A DNA stretch of 64,000 nt from Burkholderia sp. USMB20 (GCF_000949135.2 NZ_JTAN02000017.1:186001-250000), one strand, 5' to 3'. Shown: positions 34,663 through 44,711, numbered from the stretch's first letter. Notes: generated from the sequence alone by a model not told the origin. Numbers and translations are program-made.

Positions 34663-36813
34663 TCAGAATCCCGCGCCCTTGCCTTCCACAGCCCACGGTT
34701 CGGTGGTGGATTGCGAAGCACCGATGACGTTCCCTCCAACCGGCATGAAACTGCCCACCGCGCCACCGATGGCGTCGGGCGCCACACCGCCCGATTCATC
34801 GAAAGCCGATACGGCCTGGACATAAGACGTATAGCGGGAACGCATGTCCGCCACCACGTCGTCGAGCCCGGGCAGCATGACGGGGTCATGCGCATCGAGC
34901 AGCGGCAGCCGGACCTTCACAAGCTGGCCGCCCTCAACGAGCGCGAACGCCTGGCCCTTGGGCAACTGCGTCAGGTCGGCCGCCTGTAGCATTGGCACCT
35001 CTCGCACTGAAACCTGGTCGTGCGTCTGCGCCGTGAAATGCACACCCTCACCGCGGCGCACGGCGTCCGTCGCCGACGACACAAGCGTCAGTGATTTCAC
35101 GTCGACCATCGGGAGCTGGTCGGTCAGGATCTTCGCGGTCGTCACATACTTCACGCGCAGCATCACGAGCGTGTTGAAGTTGCCGAAGATCTGCTCGGCC
35201 TTCGCGCGCGAGCCGATCTTCGCCTCGAGATCGGCGCTCGTCTGCGTGTAGGCCGTGACCTGATAACCCGCCCCGCCCCCCTTGTTCACCATCGGTACGA
35301 ATTCGTCGCCGACCAGTTCGTTGAACTCGTCCGCGTGGATCGACACGCGCCGGTGGCTGCCTGCCGTGCTTTGTCCGTAGCCGTGCCCATACTTGTAGAT
35401 GCGGCCCGCGGTCGATGTCAGATCGGCGAACATCGCGTTGCCGACCACGCCCGCGACCTCGAAGTCGGACAGCGCATCCAGTCCGACGTACACGATGCCG
35501 CCACGGTCCATGACCCGGTTCCAGTCGAACACCTGGCGCGGATCGTGTGGATCGTCGTAGTCGGGTGACAACAGCTCTGAGGTCCTTCCTGTGGTGAGCT
35601 TTTCCAGGAGCGGATAGAGCGACGAGACGAGCTTGTCGAAGTACGAGCGCTCATTGCTGATCACCGACAGCAGGCCGTTGGCAATCGGATCCGTCCAGCC
35701 CTGCTGACGGATGAGATTGGCCACCTGCAGGACTTCCTGATTGCGCTGCAGGCGCATCGCCTGCTTCGCCTCTTCCTTGTCCAGGGGTTCGAGCCCCTCC
35801 TCCCATCCCGCGTGATCGCGATCGAGCCAGAACCGGAAGTACCGCAACGCGAGCCCGTCGATATTCACCGCGTTCTGGTAGATCATCTCGTAGGTGGGAC
35901 GGATGCCGAGCGCACTCATCGCCCGCGCCATCACGTTCACGAAGCGCCAGACGAAATCCCGGAATGCGGCTGACTGGCCCTCCTTCGGCAGGTTGCCTGC
36001 GATGCGCGTGGCGACCTCCGTAATCCGCGAGTAGGTGCCGATCGGGCTGTAGCGCGCCGACCGGTCGGGATAGCCGAGATGGAAGAACGTGAACTCGCCT
36101 TCCCGTCCGCAACGTTTCGCTTCGGCGTACATGCGAAGCAACAGGTCAACGTCGCCCTTCGGATCGAACACGATCACGATGTCGCCGCGCCGGATGTCCT
36201 GGGCAACCAGCACCTCGCACAGCCGCGTCTTGCCCACGCGCGTCGTGCCCAGCACCGCCATGTGCCCCACACGCTCGCCAATGTCGAACCAGATATCGCG
36301 CTCGTCCGGCTCGACACCATGCAGCGCAGGGTCGCCTCCGACCGGCGGCAGCGGCGCGACAGGATTCCACCATGCTTCGCGACTCGTCACGCGCGCGATG
36401 CGGCTGCCGGGACGCTGCCGCTCATGATCCCGCGCCCGGTCGTACAGGTCATTGCGGGCCAGCAGCCGGCGGTTTTCGGGAAACCGGGCCTGATACAGGC
36501 GCTGCGTGTGAATGACACTCCACCGAAAGCCCCGCCCGAGAAATACCTCCTTCGCGGAGCACGGAATGTCAGCCGCGGGAATGACATATTGCGGCAGACG
36601 CCGCAGGTTGCGCTGGAAGCGGATCAGCCGCCATGCCTGTCGCCCGCGAGTCCAGGCGAGTGACAGCAGGGCAAGCGTCGTGACGCCGCCCGTGGCGGGC
36701 GTGATGAGGAAGAGCGCCGGATGGGACCAGAGGATTCCGGTCGCAACGAGCGCAGCAACGCAGGACAGCAGCTCGGCCGGTTTGCGGAAAAGGTTCTCGA
36801 CCGGATACGCCAT
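34663..36813 (-). CDS. traD: type IV coupling protein TraD (SXT/TOL-type)
   Basis: This 716-residue ATPase has two N-terminal membrane helices (about 14-60). The nucleotide-binding domain has Walker A GTTRVGKTRL (near residue 190) and IVIVFDPKGD as the Walker-like strand. RVSIHADEFNELVGDEFVPMVNKGGGAG is the Walker B and downstream region, followed by TAYTQTSADLEAKIG. Coupling proteins bring the relaxase-DNA complex to the secretion channel. It starts 23 bp after the relaxase gene. The tail (about 100 residues) is Ala/Gly-rich and likely flexible. Confidence 0.92.
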   Translation of the reverse strand: MAYPVENLFRKPAELLSCVAALVATGILWSHPALFLITPATGGVTTLALLSLAWTRGRQAWRLIRFQRNLRRLPQYVIPAADIPCSAKEVFLGRGFRWSVIHTQRLYQARFPENRRLLARNDLYDRARDHERQRPGSRIARVTSREAWWNPVAPLPPVGGDPALHGVEPDERDIWFDIGERVGHMAVLGTTRVGKTRLCEVLVAQDIRRGDIVIVFDPKGDVDLLLRMYAEAKRCGREGEFTFFHLGYPDRSARYSPIGTYSRITEVATRIAGNLPKEGQSAAFRDFVWRFVNVMARAMSALGIRPTYEMIYQNAVNIDGLALRYFRFWLDRDHAGWEEGLEPLDKEEAKQAMRLQRNQEVLQVANLIRQQGWTDPIANGLLSVISNERSYFDKLVSSLYPLLEKLTTGRTSELLSPDYDDPHDPRQVFDWNRVMDRGGIVYVGLDALSDFEVAGVVGNAMFADLTSTAGRIYKYGHGYGQSTAGSHRRVSIHADEFNELVGDEFVPMVNKGGGAGYQVTAYTQTSADLEAKIGSRAKAEQIFGNFNTLVMLRVKYVTTAKILTDQLPMVDVKSLTLVSSATDAVRRGEGVHFTAQTHDQVSVREVPMLQAADLTQLPKGQAFALVEGGQLVKVRLPLLDAHDPVMLPGLDDVVADMRSRYTSYVQAVSAFDESGGVAPDAIGGAVGSFMPVGGNVIGASQSTTEPWAVEGKGAGF

Positions 36814-36835
36814 CTCCGCCGTCCGCGTTCCCGGT

Positions 36836-39004
36836 TCAGTCTTGCACCGGGGCCGCGTCTTCCACCACGACGGCCTTCTGCTTCGACTGGATCATCGCGT
36901 TCGGCGGCGGCACGGGATTGAAGAACCGCTCCGGCTCGGGCACGAGCATCACGGACAACTGACGGCCGCCGGCGCCCTTGATGTTGTAGTGGATCAGATA
37001 GGAGCGCCCCGCGCCATCGCCATCCGCTGTGACCGGATAGCCGGATTTCTGGAAATCGCGCTGGACCTGCTTCCATGGCTCGGGCGTGCGGCCATCTTCA
37101 GCCGGCGTCTGCTCGATCGCCTCCCGATGGGCTTGTGCGAAATCGCGGAAGATTGCGGGCGTCACCAGCAGCATGCCCTCCGGCACGAAATGCACGCGGG
37201 CCATCGATTCGTTGTAAGGCAATCCGCCATTGGCCACCCCCTCCTGCACCCAGGCCATGAACCGTTCCGCATTGGGCCGCGGCTGCCGCGCACCCGCGCG
37301 GGTGGCAATGGATCGCGACGGGACCCGCGCCTTCTCGCGCGGACGCACCGGCGCACTCACCTGATCCGCTACGGGCCCATCATCCCTAGGTTGGCCGTGA
37401 CCGACGGCCACTTCGTCATCCAGCACCGCGGCGCTCTCGGTGTCCGGCAAATATGCGGGCTCGCCCTCGTCGATGGAATCGGCTTCGAACGCGGCCCTCG
37501 CCTGCAATCCAGGCGAGTTATCGTCCGCGTCATGACGATCCCGGCAATCCGGCCGATCCAGCTCTTCGCGCGCGGGTGACGCCGCTGAGTCTGGCGCCTC
37601 GGCGCTTTGTCCAACCGCCACCGTCGTCGCGACTTCCGCCACCTGCGACGGCGCTCGCGGAGCAGTCTCTGCTGGCATGGGCGTTGCACCGCCATCAGCG
37701 TTGCCGGCTGGTTCCTCCGTCGGCTTCGGCCCAGTGCCCGACTCGATAACCTGAATGGAGCCTGCCGGAAGCGAACGCGGATAGCGGGCGGGATCCGCAT
37801 AGAGCCGTCTGAGCGGAAAGCGCAGGACGGTGAACGTCTGCGTCCAGGTGCCTATCGCGACCGCGATCGTCCAGATCGCACCACCTTCTGGCGTGGGCAC
37901 CAGCGCGCCGTACTCCTGCCACGTATCGAAGAGCCGGTTGTTGTCCGTCGGGATGCCTGCCGCGCCGCGCTGTTGTTCCTCATTCGAAGCAAGGTAATGG
38001 CGCACGGCCTCGGCCAGCGTTTTGGCCACGCACCAGAGCGATTCGCCATCGCAATAGCCCGTCGCGCCGGCGCGGTTGAGCGGCACACCGCCCTCGGCGA
38101 GCAGCCGCCGCAGTCCTTCCATCAGGCGCTCGATCAGCGGGACGGCACGCGCCGTTGAAAACCGCGTACGTGGGCCGGCAAGCAGGTTTTCCGCGACGGA
38201 GCGGCGATCCGCGTCGCCCACGATCTTCGCCAGTGCGCAATTTTTTGCACCATCTTTCGCGCTGTCTTTCCCACCGCCATCGCCGGACAGGTATGCCGCC
38301 AGTTCCTGCAGCACCGGGGGGTACTGCGCCAGCCAGCTCAACGAAGCTGCCGGCACGAGGCGCTGCAGCAGCACGATGGCGAGTCGCGAATGGGCGCCGT
38401 AATCCCGCTCGCCGGGCGCCGGGAAATCCACGCGATACCATTCGCCACCCTGCTCGTTCATGCTGCCGGCCATCGGCATCCAGGGCCGCACCTCGTGGCC
38501 GGTGGCCAGATCGACCTTCAGATCCGCGAGCGGCTTGCCGATGTCATGCAGCAGCGCAGCGACCAGCACCGCGTAACTGCACCGCGCGCCATGCCGCATC
38601 TGGTCTTCCGGGCTCGCCCCGAGCGGCAACCGGTATCCTTCGCGCACATGCAGCGCATAGCGCGCCACTTCAAGCAGATGGATCAGCAGGCCGCCCGGTT
38701 GCGCGTGATGATGCGATTCGGACGCGGGCAGAAGCTGCACGAATTCCGCGAGCCGCTGCAGCAACGGTTCGAGGTCGCGCTGCTCGCTCTCAGGCGACAG
38801 CCCGAAACTGCTGGAGATACGGCGGACCATCCCCTCGACGCATGTTCGCCGAATCAGCTCGCGGTATCCCAGTACCGGCAGATACTGCGACGAAGGCGGC
38901 ACGCCGCGTGTGACGGGCGGCGCAGCCGGTGGCATCGGCCGCGTCGCCTGCACCATCGACGATCGTGGCAACTTCAACCAGTTAAGGGCATTGGCTAAGG
39001 CCAT
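36836..39004 (-). CDS. traI: MobH-type ICE relaxase TraI
   Basis: ATG 39004 (MALANALNWLKLPRSS) gives 722 residues. The N-terminal TraI_2 domain (about 50-370) has LPASESHHHAQPGGLLIHLLEVARYAL and AALLHDIGKPLADLKV, the HD-like metal-binding features of MobH relaxases. A Pro/Ala/Glu-rich linker follows (about 430-560). The C-terminal TraI_2_C-like domain has FMAWVQEGVANGGLPYN and VHFVPEGMLLVTPAIFRDFA. It would nick at oriT and pilot the strand. It heads the traI-traD-DUF4400 operon. Confidence 0.9.
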   Translation of the reverse strand: MALANALNWLKLPRSSMVQATRPMPPAAPPVTRGVPPSSQYLPVLGYRELIRRTCVEGMVRRISSSFGLSPESEQRDLEPLLQRLAEFVQLLPASESHHHAQPGGLLIHLLEVARYALHVREGYRLPLGASPEDQMRHGARCSYAVLVAALLHDIGKPLADLKVDLATGHEVRPWMPMAGSMNEQGGEWYRVDFPAPGERDYGAHSRLAIVLLQRLVPAASLSWLAQYPPVLQELAAYLSGDGGGKDSAKDGAKNCALAKIVGDADRRSVAENLLAGPRTRFSTARAVPLIERLMEGLRRLLAEGGVPLNRAGATGYCDGESLWCVAKTLAEAVRHYLASNEEQQRGAAGIPTDNNRLFDTWQEYGALVPTPEGGAIWTIAVAIGTWTQTFTVLRFPLRRLYADPARYPRSLPAGSIQVIESGTGPKPTEEPAGNADGGATPMPAETAPRAPSQVAEVATTVAVGQSAEAPDSAASPAREELDRPDCRDRHDADDNSPGLQARAAFEADSIDEGEPAYLPDTESAAVLDDEVAVGHGQPRDDGPVADQVSAPVRPREKARVPSRSIATRAGARQPRPNAERFMAWVQEGVANGGLPYNESMARVHFVPEGMLLVTPAIFRDFAQAHREAIEQTPAEDGRTPEPWKQVQRDFQKSGYPVTADGDGAGRSYLIHYNIKGAGGRQLSVMLVPEPERFFNPVPPPNAMIQSKQKAVVVEDAAPVQD

Positions 39005-39279
39005 GTAGGGTTTCCGGCAGAGCGGGAAGACGAGATTGGCTCGGTCATGAGGCGCGCGACTCAACGCGTCGCATGGTTCAACCGTACGCACTGGCCCGCA
39101 GCGCCTGCCGCAAATGGCTGCACGAGAACGTGCCGCGCCGCGCAGTCATGCTGCCTGACGGACGGCTGCGATTCGAGGACCGCTCCCTGATCCTTCCCAG
39201 CCTTCTGCGGCAAGCACCGCTGCGTTTCTTCTCCCATGCTCCACGCCCTTTTTTGCCCTTCGGCGTTTGCGCCTTTGAG

Positions 39280-39310
39280 CGGGTGATGCGACTCATCCCA
39301 GCATCACCCG
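39280..39310. repeat. perfect 10-bp inverted repeat with 11-nt loop
   Basis: The arms CGGGTGATGC and GCATCACCCG are perfect. It could be a relaxase or accessory-factor binding hairpin. Confidence 0.65.
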
Positions 39311-39550
39311 CGGCCTTTGGATTGGGCCCTTCCCTTTACGGCGCCCTTTATTCCCCTTGCGTTTCCGGCCTTCCCCGACGCCTTTGTCGCGCCCTGGACA
39401 GCACCCGTGCTTCAACTGGCGCGGTCACGCTCAGTCACAGATGACCGCACGAGCGCCATCGTTTCCGTGCAGGCATTCCAGCCATCTGCGCACCTGCGCT
39501 GCCTACAGTGAAGCCGTCAGTCCTCCCCCCTGGACTGACGCGCGCTGTTG

Positions 39551-39588
39551 ACCTGCCGGGCTGCTCCCCGCTCCCGGCAGGTTCTTTT
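39551..39588 (+). terminator. strong hairpin with T run upstream of the trb operon
   Basis: The arms ACCTGCCGGG and CCCGGCAGGT are followed by TCTTTTT. It lies 33 bp before the first trb gene, so it either ends an upstream transcript or attenuates the operon. Confidence 0.65.
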
Positions 39589-39620
39589 TCTGATGGCACC
39601 CCCAACCGGATGAGGTCGAC

Positions 39621-40145
39621 GTGAAGCGTGTCTGGACGATGTCTTTGTGTGCATTGCTCGTTGTAGTGACCCAAACGGTCCGCGCCGACTGCCTGGACGA
39701 TGCCGCGCGTTTTCATCACGTCAATGTCCGGCTGGTACGCGCGATTGCCACCGTGGAGTCCGGTCAGCGTGCCGGCGTCATCCATCTGAACGGCGACGGC
39801 ACCACCGACATCGGACTGATGCAGATCAACAGCCGCTGGCTCACGGCACTCTCGCGCTTTGGCGTCTCGCGCGCGGGCCTCTACAACCGCTGCACCAACG
39901 CCTATGTCGGTGTGTGGATCCTGTCGCAAAACATCCGTCGTCTCGGACTCACGTGGGATGCCATCGGCGCATACAACGCGGGCGCGCACGAAAAACGCAT
40001 TGCCTATGCGCGGCGCGTATACCGCGAACTACAAGTGCCCCAAGCGACCGTGAGCGAACAACCGGAAGTCGTGGAGGCTCGACCAGCGAAACCGGACTTC
40101 ATTGCCCAGCTTTTCGAACCCATCGGATGGGAGAACGGGCAATGA
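39621..40145 (+). CDS. lytic transglycosylase (VirB1/TrbN-like)
   Basis: GTG 39621 with a GAGG site gives 174 residues and a signal peptide (MKRVWTMSLCALLVVVTQTVRA). The SLT-type domain has RAIATVESG with the catalytic Glu, then DIGLMQINSRW and IGAYNAGAHEKR. It opens the peptidoglycan for secretion-channel assembly. Its stop overlaps the trbB start as ATGA. It begins the plus-strand conjugation operon. Confidence 0.91.
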   Translation: MKRVWTMSLCALLVVVTQTVRADCLDDAARFHHVNVRLVRAIATVESGQRAGVIHLNGDGTTDIGLMQINSRWLTALSRFGVSRAGLYNRCTNAYVGVWILSQNIRRLGLTWDAIGAYNAGAHEKRIAYARRVYRELQVPQATVSEQPEVVEARPAKPDFIAQLFEPIGWENGQ

Positions 40146-41203
40146 GCCGGCTCACTTACGATTACGCGATCGCGGTGCTCAACGACTACCTCGGCCCACT
40201 GCAATCCATGCTCGCCGACGCCGACGTACAGGAGATCATGGTCAACCGCGCCGACACGATCTTCGTCGAGCGCAACGGCGTTATCTCGTTCGTCGCTGGA
40301 TGCCACCTGGACCCGGACGCGCTCGATCGCGCGATCACGATCCTCGCCAACGTCAACGCGAAGGCGCAGACACCGCTGCTTGACGCACGGCTGCCTGCCC
40401 TACGCATCGCGGCAGCCCGCCATCCGGTTGCCATTCACGGCGACATGCTGTCGATCCGCAGGCATGCGCGTCGCCGCATTGGCCTGGCTGACTATGAACG
40501 CAACGGCGCCTTCGACGTGTTGCCGGCCACACGGTCACCTTTTACCCGTCGTCGGGACGCGGCGCTGCTCGCGCGCCTCTCTCGCGGCGGTGCCGCGCTA
40601 CGCGAGTTCTTCCAGTGGGTGATGCGCGAACGGATCAATGTCGCCTTCTCGGGCGGCACCTCATCCGGCAAGACAACGCTGCTCAACGCGATGATCGATG
40701 CCATGCCGCCGGACGAGCGCATCGTCACGATCGAGGATACGGCGGAACTGCAGGTCCACACGCCCAATCATGTGGGACTCGAGACGAATCTCGGCATCAT
40801 GATCCGCGAGCTCGTGCGCTTTTCGCTGCGCATCCGTCCCGACCGGATCATCGTCGGCGAGGTACGCGGCGCCGAAGCCTTCGACCTCATGGAAGCGCTC
40901 AACACGGGTCACCCCGGCTCCATCGTTTCGTTTCATGCGGACTCAGCCGATACCGCACCCGCGCGGCTCGAATCGCTCATCCGCATGAGCGATGAAGGAC
41001 GCCTCATGACGATCACCGATCTGCGCCACCGGATCGCCTCGACCTTCCGCTTTTTTGTGCACGCTGAACGGCAGGGCGCCGTGCGCGGCCCCGTCGAGAT
41101 CCGTGAAGTGCTCGGCGTCGAGAACGACCGCTACATCACGCGGTGCCTGTTTTCCCGCTACGCCGCAGCGGACGCCATTGCAGAGGAGCTGGTCCATGCA
41201 TGA
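40142..41203 (+). CDS. trbB: conjugation ATPase TrbB/VirB11
   Basis: ATG 40142 gives 353 residues. Walker A is FSGGTSSGKTTLLNA, the Asp/Glu boxes are ERIVTIEDTAELQ and RPDRIIVGEVRGAEAFDLM, and the His box is NTGHPGSIVSFHADS. This hexameric traffic ATPase powers pilus biogenesis and DNA transfer at the inner face of the channel. Placing the VirB11 homologue first follows the Trb rather than the VirB gene order. The next gene overlaps its end by 8 bp. Confidence 0.94.
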   Translation: MSRLTYDYAIAVLNDYLGPLQSMLADADVQEIMVNRADTIFVERNGVISFVAGCHLDPDALDRAITILANVNAKAQTPLLDARLPALRIAAARHPVAIHGDMLSIRRHARRRIGLADYERNGAFDVLPATRSPFTRRRDAALLARLSRGGAALREFFQWVMRERINVAFSGGTSSGKTTLLNAMIDAMPPDERIVTIEDTAELQVHTPNHVGLETNLGIMIRELVRFSLRIRPDRIIVGEVRGAEAFDLMEALNTGHPGSIVSFHADSADTAPARLESLIRMSDEGRLMTITDLRHRIASTFRFFVHAERQGAVRGPVEIREVLGVENDRYITRCLFSRYAAADAIAEELVHA

Positions 41204-41624
41204 AGTCATCCGTCTCCGCATTGCCGTTGCACGGAGCATCGTCTCCCGTATCTGTCGACATATCGGCCGCCATGTCGGGGAAGTCCGCCGCGCGTGGCGC
41301 GCCCTTCTCCGCCAGCATGCACCGACGATGCGAAGTGTCCTCGTTGCGCTGTGGCTCGGCTCGATCCCGGTCCTGGCCCACGCGGGCATCTGGAACGGGG
41401 GGCTCTGCACCGTCTATCAGGACGTGCTCGACAACGAACTGCTCGAGGTCGTGTCGCTCTCGGCACTGGTCGGCTCGATCGTGCTGTGGCTGCTCGACGA
41501 CGGTCGCAGCAACATCAAGACCCATGTGCTGCGCGGCGTGCTCGGCACACTCGCGATCCTGAACATGCCGCTGCTCTGGGCGCAGGTCTTCAACCACGGT
41601 GCCGCCTGCACCGGCACGCTCTGA
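41196..41624 (+). CDS. trbC: TrbC/VirB2-like pilin
   Basis: ATG 41196 gives 142 residues. The N terminus is long and basic, followed by a cleavable hydrophobic segment (RSVLVALWLGSIPVLAHA). The mature part has two hydrophobic segments (VVSLSALVGSIVLWLL and VLGTLAILNMPLLWAQVF) and two cysteines. Size, position between trbB and trbD, and topology fit the major pilin. The leader of about 65 residues is unusually long, and I saw no sure sign of the cyclic-pilin processing site. Confidence 0.72.
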   Translation: MHEVIRLRIAVARSIVSRICRHIGRHVGEVRRAWRALLRQHAPTMRSVLVALWLGSIPVLAHAGIWNGGLCTVYQDVLDNELLEVVSLSALVGSIVLWLLDDGRSNIKTHVLRGVLGTLAILNMPLLWAQVFNHGAACTGTL

Positions 41625-41649
41625 CGGGCACATCCAGGGGCATCATGTG

Positions 41650-42006
41650 ATGGAAGAACGGAATCCCGATCATCGCGACCTGGCCGGCGAACCGGACGAT
41701 CCGCTCGCCGCCCGCATCCGCAAGACGATGCTCGAACAGTTCCTGCTGCTTGGCATCGACCGCCGCTGGTGCATCGCGCAGGCGGCCATCGTCATCACGT
41801 TTGCCGCGGGCATGCGCAACGCGTGGGTGCTGCTCGCGGTGCTGGTCACGCACCCCGTCCTATGGCTCGCCGTGCGTCGCGATCCGGACCAGATCCGCTG
41901 CTACACGAAATACAGCCTCCAGGGCGACTACTACGAACCGCGCCAGGTGTTGCGACAGAAGGTCAACGCCCGCCCAAAAGGATTCGCGCGAGGCCTGCCG
42001 TGCTGA
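41650..42006 (+). CDS. trbD: TrbD/VirB3-like inner-membrane protein
   Basis: ATG 41650 gives 118 residues with two adjacent hydrophobic segments (CIAQAAIVITFAAGM and WVLLAVLVTHPVLWLAV) and a short cytoplasmic tail (DPDQIRCYTKYSLQGDYYEP). It is the usual partner of TrbE. The stop overlaps the trbE start by one base (TGATG). Confidence 0.8.
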   Translation: MEERNPDHRDLAGEPDDPLAARIRKTMLEQFLLLGIDRRWCIAQAAIVITFAAGMRNAWVLLAVLVTHPVLWLAVRRDPDQIRCYTKYSLQGDYYEPRQVLRQKVNARPKGFARGLPC

Positions 42007-44711
42007 TGCCCGCCTTCGCACGCTCACCGTTTGATAGCGAGTCGCTCGCGCGTATCGCCCGGCGAACCGATGGCGATCGCCGCTCGACCGCGGAGCTGGT
42101 GCCGTGGCTGTTCCGGTTCAGCAATTCGCTCGTCGTCAACAAGGATTCTGCACTGATGGTGACCTACGAATTTGCCGGGCCGGACGCGGACGCACTGTCG
42201 GGCAGCCACATCCTGGAATTGATGAACAACCTCGTCACGTCGCTGCGCGACATGGCGCGTCGACCCATCGCGCTATGGTGGACCGTGCACCGCCGTCGCA
42301 GTGCGCAGTATCTCAGCACACCGATGCCCGATCCAGTCTCACAGCGGGTTGACGACGCGCGACGCGAAACGTTCGAGTTGGGTGCGAACTATATGAACCG
42401 TCACTATGTGACGTTCACGCTCGCGCCCGACGTCGGCATTGACCGCTTCGCGGGCAAGGTCACACATGGCATGACGCACGACGGGCTTTCCATCACGCGG
42501 TCGCTGCTGCAGGCCGTGCGCGGCACGTTCTCCGATCAGTACCTGTTCGCGTACACCGCGTCGGAGCTCGCCGCAATCGTCGAGACATTCGAGACCACGC
42601 TGTTCGGCTTCGTCGCCGGCAATCAGCGTCTGAACTGCCGGTGCCTCTCCGGCGACCGACTGGGCGCGTTCATGCATGCGTGCGCCGCGCCGCCCGCCGA
42701 TCATCTTGAGACCATCCCTGTCCCCGACATCCCGGCGCTCGACGTTGCGATGTGTGACACGGAGGTCCGCCCCGGGCACGATTACCTGCACTTTTATGCG
42801 GGCGGCCGGCAGCGCTTCGGGATCGCCGCGGGCATTCCGGCCCGCCGGGACTTCTGGCCCGACAGCGTGCTGCCGACCAGCCTCGACGGTCTGCTCAAGG
42901 TGCCCGGGGAACTGACCATCAGTCACTGCTTCCGGCTCACCACGCCGTCGGCCGCGATGCGCTTCATCGACGGGGTGCGCCGCTATCACGAGGGACGCCG
43001 GCTCGATACCCGGTCACTGCTTGCGGCCACCCTGCGCGGCGGTGACCTGTCGGGCGCGCGCCAGAACCAGTCACGGTCGGCCGCGGCCGACGACGCGAAC
43101 CGCCGCGCAGGCAAGGTCGAGATGGCCGAAGAGGTCTACGGCTACTACAACCTGTCCGTGCTCTCGTACTCGCCGGCGTTCGGGACCAGTCCGTTCGACG
43201 ATGGGCGCGTCGCGGAAACCGCATGGGCCCAGGCCGTGGCGACCCACCAGGCGGTCGAGGAAGCACTGCGCGCGGCCCATTTCACGCCGGTGCGCGAAAC
43301 ACTGCACGCTCTGTCCGCTTTCGCCACGACCATTCCCGGCATGTGGCGCGAATGCGCACGCTGGTCGTTCATTGATACCGAAGCACTGGCGCGGCTGCTG
43401 CCGCTTCGCGGTGTTTCGGACGGCCACCGCATCAACGCGCACCTGACGAAGGAAACCGGGGTACGCTGCCCCGCGCTCGCGGCCTTCCCGACCGAGTTTG
43501 GCACGCCTTACTGGTTCACGGGATTCCTCGGCGACGTCGGTCACATGCTGGTGTGCGGGCGCACGGGCTTCGGCAAGACGATCTTCATGCTGCTGTGCGC
43601 GACGCTCTTCCGCAAGTATCCGAACGCGTGGTTGTACGGCTTCGACAAGGATCTGTCGATGCGCATTCCGACCATCCTGCAGGGTGGTCGCTACATGCAG
43701 TTCGACAGCCAGACGGGCGAGATTAGCGACTTCAGTGAGGCAAGCGGCGTTCACGCCGACGAGCGTGCGCAGATGAATCCGCTCGTGCTGCTGGCCGATC
43801 CACGGCACCTCGAATTCCTCGTCGAATGGATCATTCTGCTGGTACAGCAGCGCGGCACCTATCGCGTGACCGCTGCCGATCGTCGCGAGCTCGAAAAGGC
43901 ACTCGCCGCCACGCGTAGCCGCACCGACCGGAGGCTCTGGCGCCTGCGCACGATTCACGCGTCGCTGCCCGCGGGGCCACTCGCCGACGAACTGGCCATG
44001 TGGATCGGACCCGCCGTGCAGGCGCACTACTTCGACAACGTCACGGACAGCTTCGACGACTCACACTGGGTGTCGATGGCGACCGACCGGATTCTCGCGA
44101 GCCCCGTGATCGCGCGCCCCTTCCTTTCGTACGTCACGTATCGCATCCAGGATTCGCTCGAGCAACGGCGCGCGCAGGGAATCATTGGCCCGACGCTCGT
44201 GATGCTCCCGGAGATCTGGAGCCTGCTCGACGATGCAAGCTTTGCCCGGCAAATCGGTAACTGGATCGTTACGATGCGCAAGAAGCTCGGCTGCGTGTGG
44301 ATGGACGCCCAGTCGCCCGAACAGGTATCGTCCTCGCCGATCTGGCCGCAGATCCGCGACAACGTGCTGGTGCGCGTGTTCGTGCCTGTCGAGAACTTCA
44401 CGCCGTCCGCGAAGACCGCCTACCAGCGCGACTTTGGACTGTCGGACGGCCAGATCCGTACGATCCAGAAGCTCGTCGCCAAACGCGACTACTTCATCGC
44501 CGAACAGGGCGGCGCATCACGCCGGATTTCCATTCCCCTCGATCCGGTTTCGATTGCGATCCTGCGCTCCGAGCTGAGCGCCCAGATCCTGTTCGACCGG
44601 CATCTGCATTCGGGCCGTCCCGACTGGAAAGCGCGTTACATCGAGGAGGCCGCCGCGCGGGCGCGGGGAGATGCGACGCCGGATTTCGCAACGGAGGTCG
44701 ATCATGCGTAA
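42006..44711 (+). CDS. trbE: conjugation ATPase TrbE/VirB4
   Basis: ATG 42006 gives 901 residues. The N-terminal CagE/TrbE domain spans about 1-470, and the P-loop is GHMLVCGRTGFGKTIFMLL near residues 515-533. LMLPEIWSLLDDASFA-type sequence (seen as LVMLPEIWSLLDD) is the Walker B region, and GCVWMDAQSPEQVSSSP follows. VirB4 ATPases energise substrate transfer and pilus assembly. Walker B is LPEIW rather than the usual DE pair, which is worth noting. The next gene overlaps its end by 8 bp. Confidence 0.92.
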   Translation: MPAFARSPFDSESLARIARRTDGDRRSTAELVPWLFRFSNSLVVNKDSALMVTYEFAGPDADALSGSHILELMNNLVTSLRDMARRPIALWWTVHRRRSAQYLSTPMPDPVSQRVDDARRETFELGANYMNRHYVTFTLAPDVGIDRFAGKVTHGMTHDGLSITRSLLQAVRGTFSDQYLFAYTASELAAIVETFETTLFGFVAGNQRLNCRCLSGDRLGAFMHACAAPPADHLETIPVPDIPALDVAMCDTEVRPGHDYLHFYAGGRQRFGIAAGIPARRDFWPDSVLPTSLDGLLKVPGELTISHCFRLTTPSAAMRFIDGVRRYHEGRRLDTRSLLAATLRGGDLSGARQNQSRSAAADDANRRAGKVEMAEEVYGYYNLSVLSYSPAFGTSPFDDGRVAETAWAQAVATHQAVEEALRAAHFTPVRETLHALSAFATTIPGMWRECARWSFIDTEALARLLPLRGVSDGHRINAHLTKETGVRCPALAAFPTEFGTPYWFTGFLGDVGHMLVCGRTGFGKTIFMLLCATLFRKYPNAWLYGFDKDLSMRIPTILQGGRYMQFDSQTGEISDFSEASGVHADERAQMNPLVLLADPRHLEFLVEWIILLVQQRGTYRVTAADRRELEKALAATRSRTDRRLWRLRTIHASLPAGPLADELAMWIGPAVQAHYFDNVTDSFDDSHWVSMATDRILASPVIARPFLSYVTYRIQDSLEQRRAQGIIGPTLVMLPEIWSLLDDASFARQIGNWIVTMRKKLGCVWMDAQSPEQVSSSPIWPQIRDNVLVRVFVPVENFTPSAKTAYQRDFGLSDGQIRTIQKLVAKRDYFIAEQGGASRRISIPLDPVSIAILRSELSAQILFDRHLHSGRPDWKARYIEEAAARARGDATPDFATEVDHA

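Larger units (their letters stand above)
39005..39620. other. hairpin-rich intergenic region between relaxase and trb operon; candidate oriT
   Basis: This 616-bp gap has several perfect inverted repeats. There are 10-bp arms at 39280-39289/39301-39310, 7-bp arms at 39421-39427/39442-39448, 9-bp arms at 39515-39523/39532-39540, and 10-bp arms at 39551-39560/39573-39582. It also holds the divergent promoters. An open frame at 39073-39444 has no recognisable product. ICE oriTs often lie next to the relaxase gene. Confidence 0.5.

Noticed and set aside
39073-39444. 123-residue open frame between the relaxase and the trb operon
   Set aside because: The first third looks weakly protein-like, but the rest is Pro/Leu/Arg-rich, overlaps two inverted repeats, and has no ribosome site or known motif. 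It may be a decayed gene.
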